Below the pieces are notes generated by a model, which was not told the DNA's origin, did no database searches, and saw nothing but the letters and a program-made list of their open reading frames with translations. Positions 27,060 to 36,825 of a stretch of 64,000 nucleotides of DNA are shown here, piece after piece. Origin of the DNA: Candidatus Tectimicrobiota bacterium (GTDB taxonomy: Bacteria > Tectomicrobia > Entotheonellia > Entotheonellales > Entotheonellaceae); contig BPKO01000003.1 in assembly GCA_026005175.1 (NCBI GenBank), forward strand, positions 347,489-411,488, in the 5' to 3' direction. The translations under genes were made by a program, and so were the position numbers. Numbering within the stretch: position 1 is the first letter of the stretch; every line of letters begins with the position of its first letter.

Positions 27060-27222
27060 CCGCCAGTCCCTCTATCCGAAAGGCCAACGCGGCGCCAGGA
27101 ACGTGTAGCAGAAAAATCCACAGGCGCAGCTTCCCAGCCCCTGCACCGATCAAAGCTGCAATAAGCACGCCTTTGCTGAGGTCCGCGAGATATTTGCTCA
27201 CCAAGTCTCGTTGGCGCGGGGT
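27043..27222 (-). CDS. Small membrane protein, about 59 aa
   Basis: GTG at 27222 preceded by GAGAAAG at a normal distance; a longer form from a GTG at 27255 is possible. The sequence KYLADLSKGVLIAALIGAGAGK followed by LWIFLLHVPGAALAF gives two short hydrophobic stretches, resembling tiny two-TM proteins of the DUF6722-like kind. Its end overlaps the next small ORF. Both lie between the integrase remnant and tRNA-Sec. Confidence 0.5.
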   Translation of the reverse strand, partial: TPRQRDLVSKYLADLSKGVLIAALIGAGAGKLRLWIFLLHVPGAALAFRIEGLADGTPE

Positions 27223-27537
27223 CACGTCCCGACTTTCTCTCGTTATGATCCGCACCGCCGCGCTCTGCCCGAAGCCCTGGCTAGGCCAGCACTTATGCTA
27301 CCATACCCTATCCGGCAGTGCGAGGGGTTGGGGTCTTGAATCGTGACGCAGGGGAGACGCCTTTCCCCTTGGCATCTCCCAGTCGCTGCGCTCGCCTCAA
27401 CGGCGCGCGGCATGGCCGACACGGCAGCCCGCCTTGAATTTAGAGCTGCCTTGCACAGCGAGATGCGCTCAGCGGCCCACAGAGGGGCCCCCGTGCCGGA
27501 TCGCCCTTCCAAAATTTCACAAGCGCTAGCAAAAAGA

Positions 27538-27634
27538 TGGCGGAAGCGTGTGGGAGTCGAACCCACCACCGACGTTTCTAGCGTCGGTCACTGGATTTGA
27601 AGTCCAGGCGGCACACCGGCACCGCTACGCTTCC
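27538..27634 (-). tRNA. selC: tRNA-Sec (UCA anticodon)
   Basis: Folds as a bacterial selenocysteine tRNA. It has an 8-bp acceptor (GGAAGCGT/ACGCTTCC), discriminator G with encoded CCA, and an anticodon stem CTGGA/TCCAG around loop CTTCAAA with anticodon TCA. The extra arm is long (CCGACG/CGTCGG) and the T stem is 5 bp (GTGGG/CCCAC). The 8+5 acceptor-T helix is the SelA/SelB recognition feature. It works with selA and selB at 17.4-20.7 kb. Confidence 0.95.
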
Positions 27635-27919
27635 GGCTGCACGTGGCCTCACCACGAAAAGCGGCAGGGACAAAAGGGCGGCGCGCTTTCGCTTCTCTGG
27701 GGATCAGGCCTCCCCTTTCTCGCGGCATGAATCGCACAGGAAGCCCTTTTCCCTCTGGATCCTATCGATGCCGCGGTGTGCTGTCAAGGCGCCGCGCCCC
27801 CAAGGCAACGGCTACCCCGAGGCGCTGGCCTTGCGGGGCGGGTTGTGGCAAAATCAAGCGAGTCTCGACCTTACTGCGCCACCACTGCGGCAGGCGCTTG
27901 CCACCCAGGACCGCCACCG

Positions 27920-28793
27920 ATGCCCACGGCCGGCCGCCACCCCACGCTGGATGCCCCGCGCCTGCGGCGCCAAGCCCTTGTGCTCCTCGTGGTCACGGCG
28001 CTGCTGTGGAGCACTGGCGGCTTGCTCATCAAGTGGATTGCCTGGCACCCGCTGGCCATTGCCGGCATGCGCAGCGCCATTGCCGCCGCCTTTCTTGCTT
28101 GTGTGCTGCGGCGGCCCCCGCTTTACCTGGTCGGGCGCCCAGCTGGGCGGGGCACTGGCCCATGCCGCCAGCGTGCTGCTTTTCGTGGTGGCCACCAAGC
28201 TGACCACCGCCGCCAACGCCATCCTGCTTACCTATACCGCCCCCGTCTACGTTGCCCTGCTGAGCGCCTGGCTGCTGGGCGAACGCGTCACCAGCGCTGA
28301 TTGGCTCACCATCCTGGTGGTGCTGGGCGGCATGGGCCTTTTCTTCGTGGAGCGCCTCTCCCTGGCGGGCTGGTGGGGCAACCTCTGTGCCATTGGGGCG
28401 GGCATGGCCTTTGCCTGGGTGGTGCTGTGCCTGCGGCAGCAAAAAGAGGCGTCGCTGCTCGAAACCGTGCTGCTGGGCAATGTGCTTGCCGCCCTTGCCG
28501 GCCTGCCGTTTATGTTCGGGGCGCTTCCCGATGCCGCAGGCTGGCTCGCCTTGCTGCTGGCCGGCACGCTGCAGATGGGGCTGTCTTTTGTGCTGTATGC
28601 CACCGCCATCCAGCGCGTCAGGGCCATCGAGGCCATCCTGATCCCGGTGCTCGAGCCGCTCTTCAATCCCCTCTGGGTCTTCTTGGCCCTTGGGGAAAGG
28701 CCAAGCCGCTGGGCGCTGCTGGGCGGGGCGGTGGTGGTGGCGGCGGTGACCCTGCGCGGCGTGCACCTGGTGCGGGCTCCCTCTCGCGCTTAG
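27920..28793 (+). CDS. EamA/DMT-family transporter, frameshifted
   Basis: A drug/metabolite transporter of about 290 residues with ten hydrophobic segments in two EamA repeats. The ATG at 27920 opens MPTAGRHPTLDAPRLRR and leads into the first helix. The frame shifts in a CCCCC run near 28118; the second frame continues GAQLGGALAHAASVLLFVVATKL with the EamA signature LLTYTAPVYVALLSAWLLGE. Substrate unknown; relatives export amino acids or metabolites. Homopolymer error is likely. Confidence 0.82.
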
Positions 28794-29911
28794 TCGGCCA
28801 GCCAGGCCGCTGCCTGACGCATCGCCTCGGCATACACCAAGCGCACCGGTACGCCCCGCTCCCGCGCCAGGCGCTTGCAGGCTTCGTACTCCGGTGCCGC
28901 TTGCACCAGCCGCCCCTCGAGCAGGCCACACTTGACCGGCACGGTGCCGTAGCGGGTCTCGACGTCGCGGTGAAAGCGCTCGAGCTTGTAGCGCCAGGTT
29001 TCGTAAACCCGCACGCCAAAGGAGGAAGTCTCACACAGCACCAGGCGGGCCAGCGGCGGCACGAGCGCCGGCGGCGCCAGCACCGTCAGAATATGCGCCG
29101 GCCGCTGTTTTTTCATCAGCACCGGCACCAGGGCCACGTCCAGAGCCCCCTGGGCCAGCAGGCGCTCGAAGACGCTCTCAAAGAGCTCGGGGTTCATGTC
29201 GTCGATGTTGGCCTCGAGCACCGCCAGGCGCTCGGTTGCCGGCGCGCCCTCGGCTTCCCCCAGCACCACCTGCAGGCTGCGCGCCGCGGCGCCGGCGGTG
29301 CCGTACCCCACGCGTACCACCCGCAGCGGCGGCAGCGGGCCAAAGCCCGTGGCCAGCGCCGCCACCACCGCGGCGCCGTCCGCCGTGGTCTCGACGTCGC
29401 TGCGCGCTTCCCCGTAAACCGGCAGGCCCCGCAGCAACTCGGCAGCCAGCGGGTGCAAAAAGCCGCCGCCCAGGTTGAGCGGTGCCGCTGTTACCTGCGC
29501 CACGTCGAGCTGCTCGCAGGCCAGCACCACGCCGCTGCCGCCGTAGAGCAGCACCGGCCACAGCGAAGACCACGGCGCGGCTTCGGCGGTGCCGTAAACG
29601 CGCGCTGTTGCCGCGGCCACGCGGCTCAAAAGCAGCTGCAAGCGCGCCGTGGCCCGCCCCGGCAGCCCGCTGGCGGAAAGCCCGGCCTCCAGCACCCCGT
29701 GGCATGCCTCGGCAGGCGGCAGGGTCCAGCGCAGGCACAGCGCCGGGACGTCCCCGAGCCGCACCCGCTCGGCCGCGGCCGCCACCGCCGGCAGGCCCAG
29801 CCGCTGCCAGCCTTCCTGCACCGCCGCCAGAGAAGCCCCAGCGTCGAGCAGCGCCGCCAGCAGCGCCGGCGCCGTCACCCCGGCGGCGCCTTCGAGGTGG
29901 AGCACGCGCAT
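28790..29911 (-). CDS. larC: LarC: nickel-pincer cofactor biosynthesis protein
   Basis: A 373-residue DUF111 protein, the CTP-dependent enzyme that inserts Ni into the pyridinium bis-thiocarboxylate cofactor of lactate racemase-type enzymes. The C-terminal half is canonical: EANIDDMNPELFESV, VLMKKQRPAHILTVL and ETSSFGVR. The N-terminus normally reads FSGISGDM; here it is EGAAGVTAP, so the N-terminal site is divergent. It overlaps the end of the EamA gene by 4 bases and follows larB by 9 bases. No LarA or LarE is in the window. Confidence 0.85.
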   Translation of the reverse strand: MRVLHLEGAAGVTAPALLAALLDAGASLAAVQEGWQRLGLPAVAAAAERVRLGDVPALCLRWTLPPAEACHGVLEAGLSASGLPGRATARLQLLLSRVAAATARVYGTAEAAPWSSLWPVLLYGGSGVVLACEQLDVAQVTAAPLNLGGGFLHPLAAELLRGLPVYGEARSDVETTADGAAVVAALATGFGPLPPLRVVRVGYGTAGAAARSLQVVLGEAEGAPATERLAVLEANIDDMNPELFESVFERLLAQGALDVALVPVLMKKQRPAHILTVLAPPALVPPLARLVLCETSSFGVRVYETWRYKLERFHRDVETRYGTVPVKCGLLEGRLVQAAPEYEACKRLARERGVPVRLVYAEAMRQAAAWLAD

Positions 29912-29920
29912 GGCCGAAGG

Positions 29921-30676
29921 CTACCGCTCGCCGATGAGGTTGATTTTGTGGGCAAGATAGCCGGCGCCAAAGCCGTTGTCGATGTTTACCACCGCCACCC
30001 CGGCGGCGCAGCTGTTGAGCATGGTCAGCAGCGGCGCCAGGCCGGAAAAGTGGGCCCCGTAGCCCACGCTGGTGGGCACGGCGATGACCGGCTGCGCCAC
30101 CATGCCGCCGACCACGCTGGCCAGGGCGCCCTCCATGCCCGCCACCACCACAATGACGCGAGCGGCCAGCAGCTGCTCGCGCACGTCAAGGAGGCGGTGC
30201 AAGCCGGCCACCCCCACGTCGTACACCGTCTGCACCGTGCTGCCAAAGGCGCGCGCCGTCACCGCGGCTTCTTCAGCCACCGGAAGGTCGGCGGTGCCGG
30301 CCGAGATCACCAGCACCACCCCTTGGGTGGACGGCCGGGGCTGCCGGCGGACCACCACGGTGCGCGCCACGGGGTTGTACTCGGCCTGCGGCGCCAGCTC
30401 CAGCAAGGCCTGCGCCGCTTCGGGCGCCACGCGGGTAGCCAGCAACTCCCCGTGCTCGCGCAGAATGCGCTCGCCAATGGCCCGCACTTGCGCCACCGTC
30501 TTGCCCTGGCAGTAAATGACTTCGGGCACGCCCTGGCGTAGGTGACGGTGGTGGTCGATGCGGGCAAAGCCCAGATCCTCGTAAGGCCAGAAGCGAAGCC
30601 GCTGCAAACCCTCTTCTGGCGTCACCGCGCCGGCCGCAATGTCGGCCAGCAGCCTGGCGAGTTGCGTGCGGTCCAC
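29921..30676 (-). CDS. larB: LarB: pyridinium-3,5-biscarboxylic acid mononucleotide synthase
   Basis: A 251-residue protein related to PurE that carboxylates nicotinic acid adenine dinucleotide in nickel-pincer cofactor synthesis. Conserved parts are RQGVPEVIYCQGKT, VISAGTADLPVAEEA, VAGMEGALASVVGG and PTSVGYG. The GTG start at 30676 lies 6 bases after the gpsA stop. larB-larC form a pair. Confidence 0.9.
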   Translation of the reverse strand: MDRTQLARLLADIAAGAVTPEEGLQRLRFWPYEDLGFARIDHHRHLRQGVPEVIYCQGKTVAQVRAIGERILREHGELLATRVAPEAAQALLELAPQAEYNPVARTVVVRRQPRPSTQGVVLVISAGTADLPVAEEAAVTARAFGSTVQTVYDVGVAGLHRLLDVREQLLAARVIVVVAGMEGALASVVGGMVAQPVIAVPTSVGYGAHFSGLAPLLTMLNSCAAGVAVVNIDNGFGAGYLAHKINLIGER

Positions 30677-30682
30677 AGTCCT

Positions 30683-31700
30683 TTATCCCTCTTCTGCCTT
30701 GAGCGGACGCGTCATCAGTGCCATCACCGCCTGCTGCGGCGTCACTTCCCCGCGCAGCAGCGCCGCCACCTGCTCGGTAATGGGCATCTCTACCCCGTAG
30801 CGGCGCGCCAGCGCCAGCGCCGAGGCGGTGGTGTGCACCCCTTCGGCCACCGCGTGCAGGTCCTGCAAGATGGTGGCCAGCGGCTTGCCCTGGGCAAGCT
30901 GCACGCCGACGGTGTGGTTGCGGCTCAGCGTCCCCGTGCAGGTGAGCACGAGGTCGCCCAGTCCCGAGAGGCCCGGCAAAGGTTTGGGGGCGCGCCCCCA
31001 TGGCCACCCCCAAGGCCGTCATTTCCGCCAGCCCGCGGGTGATGAGGGCGGCGCGGGCGTTGAGGCCAAAGTGGAGGCCGTCGCACACCCCGGCGGCAAT
31101 GGCAATCACGTTCTTCAGGGCGCCGCCCAGCTCCACCCCCAGCACGTCGCTGCTGGTATAGACGCGAAACGCCGGGGTGCTGAAGAGCCGCTGCACGCGC
31201 GCCGCCACGGCGGCCTCGGCGGCAGCGGCCACCACGGCCGTAGGCACCTTCTGGCTCACCTCGCGGGCAAAGGAAGGGCCCGAGAGCACGGCGAGGGCGA
31301 CTTCCTTGGCGGCCGGAATGAGCTGGTGCAGCACTTGCGACATGGTAAGCAGCGTCTCTGCCTCGATCCCCTTGGTGGCACTCACCACCAGCGCCCGCGC
31401 CGGCAGCAGGGGCCCGAGCTGCCGCCAGACGGCGCGCACCGCCAGCGAGGGCACCACCGACACAAAGATGGCGGTCTCGCGCACCACCTCGGCCAGCTGC
31501 GGCGTTGGCGTAACCCCGGCGTGCACCGGCACGTCGGGAAGGTAGAGGGGATTGCAGCGCTCGCGGGCGATGGTGGCAGCCAGCTCGGGCTCGTACACCC
31601 ACAGGGTGACCGGGTGGCCTTTTTCCGCCAGCAGGTTGGCCAGCGTCGTGCCCCAGGCACCGGCGCCAATAACCGCAATGCGCTCCTGCTCGGCTCCCAC
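30683..31700 (-). CDS. gpsA: Glycerol-3-phosphate dehydrogenase [NAD(P)+], frameshifted
   Basis: Makes sn-glycerol-3-phosphate from dihydroxyacetone phosphate for phospholipids. The Rossmann motif GAGAWGTTLANLLAEKG is at residues 12-28. SATKGIE, SGPSFAREV and the catalytic-lysine region ELGGALKNVIAIAAG follow. Near 30985, in a G/C run, the frame shifts; the other frame supplies LSGLGDLVLTCTG and the C-terminus. The gene is essential in most bacteria, so an assembly error is likely. GTG start at 31700. Confidence 0.9.
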
Positions 31701-31745
31701 TCTGGCCCTCCTCCCTTACCCCGGCCGCCGGCGGCCGCACCAGGG

Positions 31746-32795
31746 CTACGAGATGGTCGCAAAGACGCGAATGCTGAGTTCCTGCTCTGGCAAGTACTCC
31801 GGAAAAGGACGAAACGGGGCGGCTCGCTTTACCGCCTCGAGCAAGGCGTTGTCGAGAACCGCATAGCCCGAAGAGCGAAGCAGCACGGCTTCGGCCAGCT
31901 CGCCGCTGCGGCGGATGGTAAAGCCGACAATGGGCACGCCGATGGCCCCGTGGGTGGGAACGAAAAACGGCACCGAAAAGACGAGCTCGATCTGGCGCTG
32001 CACCTGCAAGAGGTACGAGACGTGCTTGAGGCCAAAGGCGTCGATCGAGCGGTACTTGCCTCCGCCGCGCTCGTCCTGCCCCTCGCCCGGCCGCTCCGGC
32101 CCCTGGGCGTAGACGCCCGGCGCCTCGAAGGTGGGCAGCGGGAGCCGCTTTTCGAGCGCCGCCAGGTGCTCTTCGAAAGCCCGCGACTTGGCCTCGGCAG
32201 GCGCCTCTGGCGGACGCCGCAGCATGGCCACTTCCTGCTGGGCGGTGATGCGGAAGCGCGGCGCTTCTGGCTGCGGCGCGGGTGCGTGCTGCGCCGGCGG
32301 GCGGGCTTCAGAGGGCGTGGCCTTTTCGCGCGCGCTCTGGCGGGCCGGGGCCGCGGCGGCGGGCGCCGTTTGCCTCCCGCCGTAGCGCTCCGGCAAGTTC
32401 AGCTCTGCCGGCAGCGGTGGCGGCTTGGCCCCCGAGGGTTTGCGGGCTCCCGCCTCGCCGGGGCCGGGATCCTGGGCGCGGCTGTCGTAGCGCGACACGA
32501 TGCGGGCCGCCTCGGGCGGCGCTTCCTCTACCGGCTTGGGCAAGTCCACCACCAGGCCGCCCCGCGGCGACGGCTTAGGCGGCGGCGGTTTGGGCGCCTT
32601 CTCGGGTGGCGGCGCCGGCGGGCGCGCTGCCGGGGGCGGCGCCAGCGGCGCGTCGAGCACCCGGATGGCCACCGGCGCCAGCGCCTGCGGCGGCGCCGCA
32701 GGGAGAAAGCGCAGCAGCCAGAGCCCCAAGAGGTGGATGAGGAGCGACAGCAAAAGAAAGCGGCGCAGACGCGACGCCGCTGGCCGCTGCACCAC
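31746..32795 (-). CDS. TonB-like energy-transducing protein
   Basis: A 349-residue protein. A short cytoplasmic N-terminus is followed by one TM helix (FLLLSLLIHLLGLWLL), a long Pro-rich periplasmic spacer and a C-terminal TonB-type domain (PIVGFTIRRSGELAEAVLLRSSGYAVLD). It would couple proton-motive force to outer-membrane transport, though no ExbB/ExbD or receptor is nearby. GTG start at 32795; it lies 9 bases after the glnB stop. Confidence 0.8.
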   Translation of the reverse strand: MVQRPAASRLRRFLLLSLLIHLLGLWLLRFLPAAPPQALAPVAIRVLDAPLAPPPAARPPAPPPEKAPKPPPPKPSPRGGLVVDLPKPVEEAPPEAARIVSRYDSRAQDPGPGEAGARKPSGAKPPPLPAELNLPERYGGRQTAPAAAAPARQSAREKATPSEARPPAQHAPAPQPEAPRFRITAQQEVAMLRRPPEAPAEAKSRAFEEHLAALEKRLPLPTFEAPGVYAQGPERPGEGQDERGGGKYRSIDAFGLKHVSYLLQVQRQIELVFSVPFFVPTHGAIGVPIVGFTIRRSGELAEAVLLRSSGYAVLDNALLEAVKRAAPFRPFPEYLPEQELSIRVFATIS

Positions 32796-32804
32796 GGGAC
32801 ACTC

Positions 32805-33191
<387 letters not shown>

Positions 33192-33214
33192 CTAGCAGTT
33201 TTCAGGAAGGCACG

Positions 33215-34506
33215 CTACGGATTCCCGCACACGGAACGCCGCAGCGCCCGCTGGCCGATGTCTCGCCGGTAGTGTACCCCTGGCCAGTGGATGCGCGCTA
33301 CGCCTGCGTAAGCCTGCTGTACCGCCCCTGCCAGCGTCGGCGCCCGCGAGGTCACCCCCAGAACCCTGCCGCCGTTTGTCACCAGCTTGCCTTCTCGCAC
33401 GGCGGTCCCGGCATGAAAGATCCAGGTGTTGGGCAAGCGGGCGGCTTCTTCGATCCCGGCAATGGGCTGTCCTGTCTCGTAAGGCCCCGGGTACCCCGCG
33501 GCGGCCATCACCACGCAAACGGCCGCTTCTGGCAGCTGCGCCACCGCGGGGCCGCGCAAGGTTCCTGCCGCGGCGGCCTCCAGCAGCGGCAGCAGGTCTT
33601 CGGCCAGCGTGACGAGCAGGCACTGCGCTTCGGGATCGCCAAAGCGCACATTGAATTCTAACACGTACGGCTGCTCGTCGACGATCATCAGGCCAACGTA
33701 GAGCACGCCGCGATACGGCGTGCCGCGGGCCGCCATGCCCGCAACCGCAGGCTGCACGATGTCGCGCATGATGCGCGCGTGCACCGCCGGCGTCACCACC
33801 GGCGCCGGCGCGTAAGCGCCCATGCCGCCGGTGTTGGGGCCCTGATCGCCGTCGTAGGCGCGCTTGTGATCCTGGGAAGGCAGCAGCGGCACCGCCCGCT
33901 CCCCGTCCACCAGCACGTGAAACGAGGCCTCCTCGCCGTCGAGGAACTCCTCGATCACCACGCGGCGCCCGGCGTCGCCAAAGACCCGCTCCTGCATGGC
34001 CCGCTGCACCGCCCGCAGGGCCTCTTCCGGCGTCTGGCACACCGCTACCCCCCCTTGCCCGCCGCCAGGCCGTCGGCTTTGACCACCAGCGGCCCGGGAT
34101 GCTGCCGCACGTACGCCTGCGCCGCTGCCGCGTCGTCGAAGATGACCGCCTCGGCGGTGGGAATGCCGTGCTGGCGCATGAAGGTCTTGGCAAACACCTT
34201 GCTCGCTTCGAGCTGGGCTGCCGCCTGCGTGGGGCCAAACACGCGCAGGCCCGCTGCCGCAAAGCGGTCGGTGAGGCCCAGCGCCAAGGGCAGCTCGGGG
34301 CCGACCACGGTCAAGTCGATGGCGTGCTCGGTGGCAAACCGGCACAGGCCTTCGAGGTCGCTGGCGGCAATGGGCACGTTGTCGGCGTGCTGCTGCGTCC
34401 CGGCATTGCCCGGCGCGCAGTAGAGCTTCTTGATGTGTGGGCTCTGCGCCAGCTTCCACACCAGGGCGTGCTCGCGCCCGCCGCTACCCACCACGAGGAC
34501 CTTCAT
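33215..34506 (-). CDS. purD: Phosphoribosylamine-glycine ligase, frameshifted
   Basis: ATP-grasp enzyme of purine synthesis joining phosphoribosylamine and glycine. It starts MKVLVVGSGGREHALVWKL. The frame breaks at a run of seven C (34048-34054) just after VVKADGLAAGKGG, then resumes as VAVCQTPEEALRAVQ with SQDHKRAYDGDQGPNTGGMGAY and EFNVRFGDPEAQ. All domains are present across the shift. It lies 14 bases downstream of purH on the same strand, forming a purine cluster. Confidence 0.93.
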
Positions 34507-34520
34507 GGCGCTCTCCCACG

Positions 34521-36064
34521 CTAGTGGCGGAATGCCCGCCGGCCGGTAAACACCATGGCCACCTCTTGCTCGTCGGCCGCCGCGATCACCTCGGCGTCGC
34601 GCACCGACCCCCCGGGCTGGATCACCGCCCGCACGCCGGCGCGGGCCAGCTCGTCGAGGCCGTCACGAAAAGGGAAAAAGGCATCCGAAGCGGCCACGCA
34701 GCCCGCCAGCGGCTGGCGCGCTTTGCGCACCGCCAGGCGGCTGGCGTCGACGCGGCTCATCTGCCCAGCCCCGATGCCCACCGTCTGCCCCTGGCGCGCC
34801 AGCACGATGGCGTTGGATTTGACGTGCTTGACCACTTTCCAGGCAAAGAGCAGGGCCGCCACCTCGGCGTCGCTGGGCTGGCGCTTGGTCACCACCCGCA
34901 AGTCGGCGGCGGTAAGGGCGACCGTGTCGGTCTCTTGTACCAGCACGCCGCCGGCGATGCTGCGCAGCTGGCGCCGCGGCAGCGGGTGCCACGGGCCGTC
35001 AAGGGCCAGCAGGATGCGGTTCTTGCGCTGCTTGAGCACCTCGAGCGCCGCCGGCGCAAAATCCGGGGCCAGAAGCAGGTCGAAGAAGCGGCTGCCGATG
35101 GCTTCGGCCAGGGCCAAGTCGACGGGGCGGTTGGTGCAGATGACGCCCCCCCGACGCGGCGTCGGGGTCGGTGGCATACGCCCGCTCGTAGGCCTCGGCC
35201 GGCGTGGTGCCAAGGGCCACGCCGCAAGGGGTCTGGTGCTTGACGATAACCACCGCCGGCTCGGCAAACTCGCACACCGCCGCCAGGGCGGCATCGGCAT
35301 CGGCAAGGTTGTTAAACGACAGCGCCTTGCCGTGCAGCTGCCGGGCGCGCAGCAGGCTGGGCCCCGCCTCCAGCGTCTGGTAGAGAATGGCGCGCTGGTG
35401 GGGGTTCTCGCCGTAGCGCAGGGGACGGCCGGCCAGCAGCGGCAGCACCTCCTGAGGCGGCAGGGGGGCCTCGCCGTTTTCCGCCAGAACGTGGCCGATG
35501 AGGGCGTCGTACAGCGCCGTGCAGCGGAAGGCTTCCCGCGCCAGCTGGCGGCGAAAGGCGTAGCGCGTTGCCCCGCCGTGGGCTTCCAGCTCGGCCAAAA
35601 GCGCGCCGTACTGCTGGGGCGAGCAGAGCACCGCCACGTCGGGGAAGTTTTTGGCAGCCGCCCGCAGCAGCGCCGGCCCCCCGATGTCGATGTGCTCGAG
35701 CAGCGCTTCGAGGGGGAGGTCGCCCCGCGCCGCGGCTTCGGCAAAGGGGTAAAGGTCGACCACCACCAAGTCGATCAGGGGGAAGCCATGGCGAGCGGCT
35801 TCTTCGAGGTGGGCCGCTTCCGAGCGCCGGGCCAGGATGCCGCCGTAAAGCAGCGGGTGCAGGCTCTTTACCCCGCCCGCCGAGCAGCGCCGGCATGCCG
35901 GTGAGCGCGTCCACCGGCGTCACCGGGAGGCCGTGTTCCTGCAAGAGCGCGGCCGTGCCGCCGGTGGCCAGCAGCGCCACGTCGTACTGGCGCAGGCGGG
36001 CGGCAAAAGGAACGAGGTCCGCTTTGTGCCAGACGCTAAGCAGCGCGCATCGGATCTTCTTCAT
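34521..36064 (-). CDS. purH: AICAR transformylase/IMP cyclohydrolase, frameshifted twice
   Basis: Bifunctional enzyme for the last two steps of IMP synthesis. The N-terminal IMP cyclohydrolase starts MKKIRCALLSVWHKADLV. The formyltransferase half shows RYGENPHQRAILY, the catalytic KH in VKHQTPCG, and QMSRVDASRLA. Shifts occur near 35868-35880 and in a run of seven C at 35146-35152; both sides align with the family. The ATG at 36064 follows GAGAGGAG and overlaps the rsmE stop by one base. Confidence 0.93.
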
Positions 36065-36814
36065 CACCGCTCCTCTCGGGGTTCGAGCTCTCTCAGGCCG
36101 TAGCGAATGATGCCTGTCACGACAATCGCCGCCGTTTCCGTGCGCAGCACGCGGGGTCCCAGGCTCACCGGGACAAACCCCTGCGCTTGCGCGGCCGCCA
36201 CTTCCTGGGCGGTGAAGCCCCCTTCTGGGCCGATGAGCACGGCCACCGAAGAGGCCTCCTGGACGGCCTCCAGGACGTGCCGCAAGCCCCGGCGGGGCTC
36301 GTTTTCCCCAGCACACCATTTTAACCGCTGCCGTGCGATACGCCGCACAAAATTGCGGCAAGGACATCGGCGGCAGCACCTCAAGGAGGGTCTGGCGGCC
36401 GCACTGGCGGGCGGCCGCTTCGGCCAGACGGCGCCAGCGGGCCAGGCGCTGGCTGGCGCCGGATACCGACACCACGGTGCGCGCCGTGGTGAGCGGCACC
36501 AGGGTGGTGAGGCCCAGCTCCGACCCCTTGACGACGATGAGGTCCATGTTAGCGCCTTTGATCACCGCCTGCCCCAGGACGAGCGGGGTGCAGGGCGCTT
36601 CGCGCGGCGGGTGCGCCGCAAGCACTTCCACCTCCACCCCGGCCGGCGACACCTGGAGCAGGCGCAGGCGCCAGCTCTTGCCGGCCCCATCAAAGGCGTC
36701 GATTTCCTCTCCGGCCCGCAGCCGCAGCACCCGCGCCACGTAGTGCGCTTCTGGCCGGGGCAGGGCAAAGCGGTCGCCGGGCTGCACCCCGGGAGCAATG
36801 CGCACGCGCGGCAT
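36064..36814 (-). CDS. rsmE: 16S rRNA (uracil-1498-N3)-methyltransferase RsmE, frameshifted
   Basis: A SPOUT methyltransferase that modifies U1498 of 16S rRNA. The N-terminal PUA-like part (HYVARVLRLRAGEEID) is followed by the knot domain with KGSELGLTTLVPLTT. After a shift at a CCCC run near 36311 comes LIGPEGGFTAQEV and LGPRVLRTETAAI, the SAM-binding knot. ATG at 36814 with AAGGG upstream. Its stop overlaps the purH start. Confidence 0.9.
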
Positions 36815-36825
36815 GCCGGTGCCCT

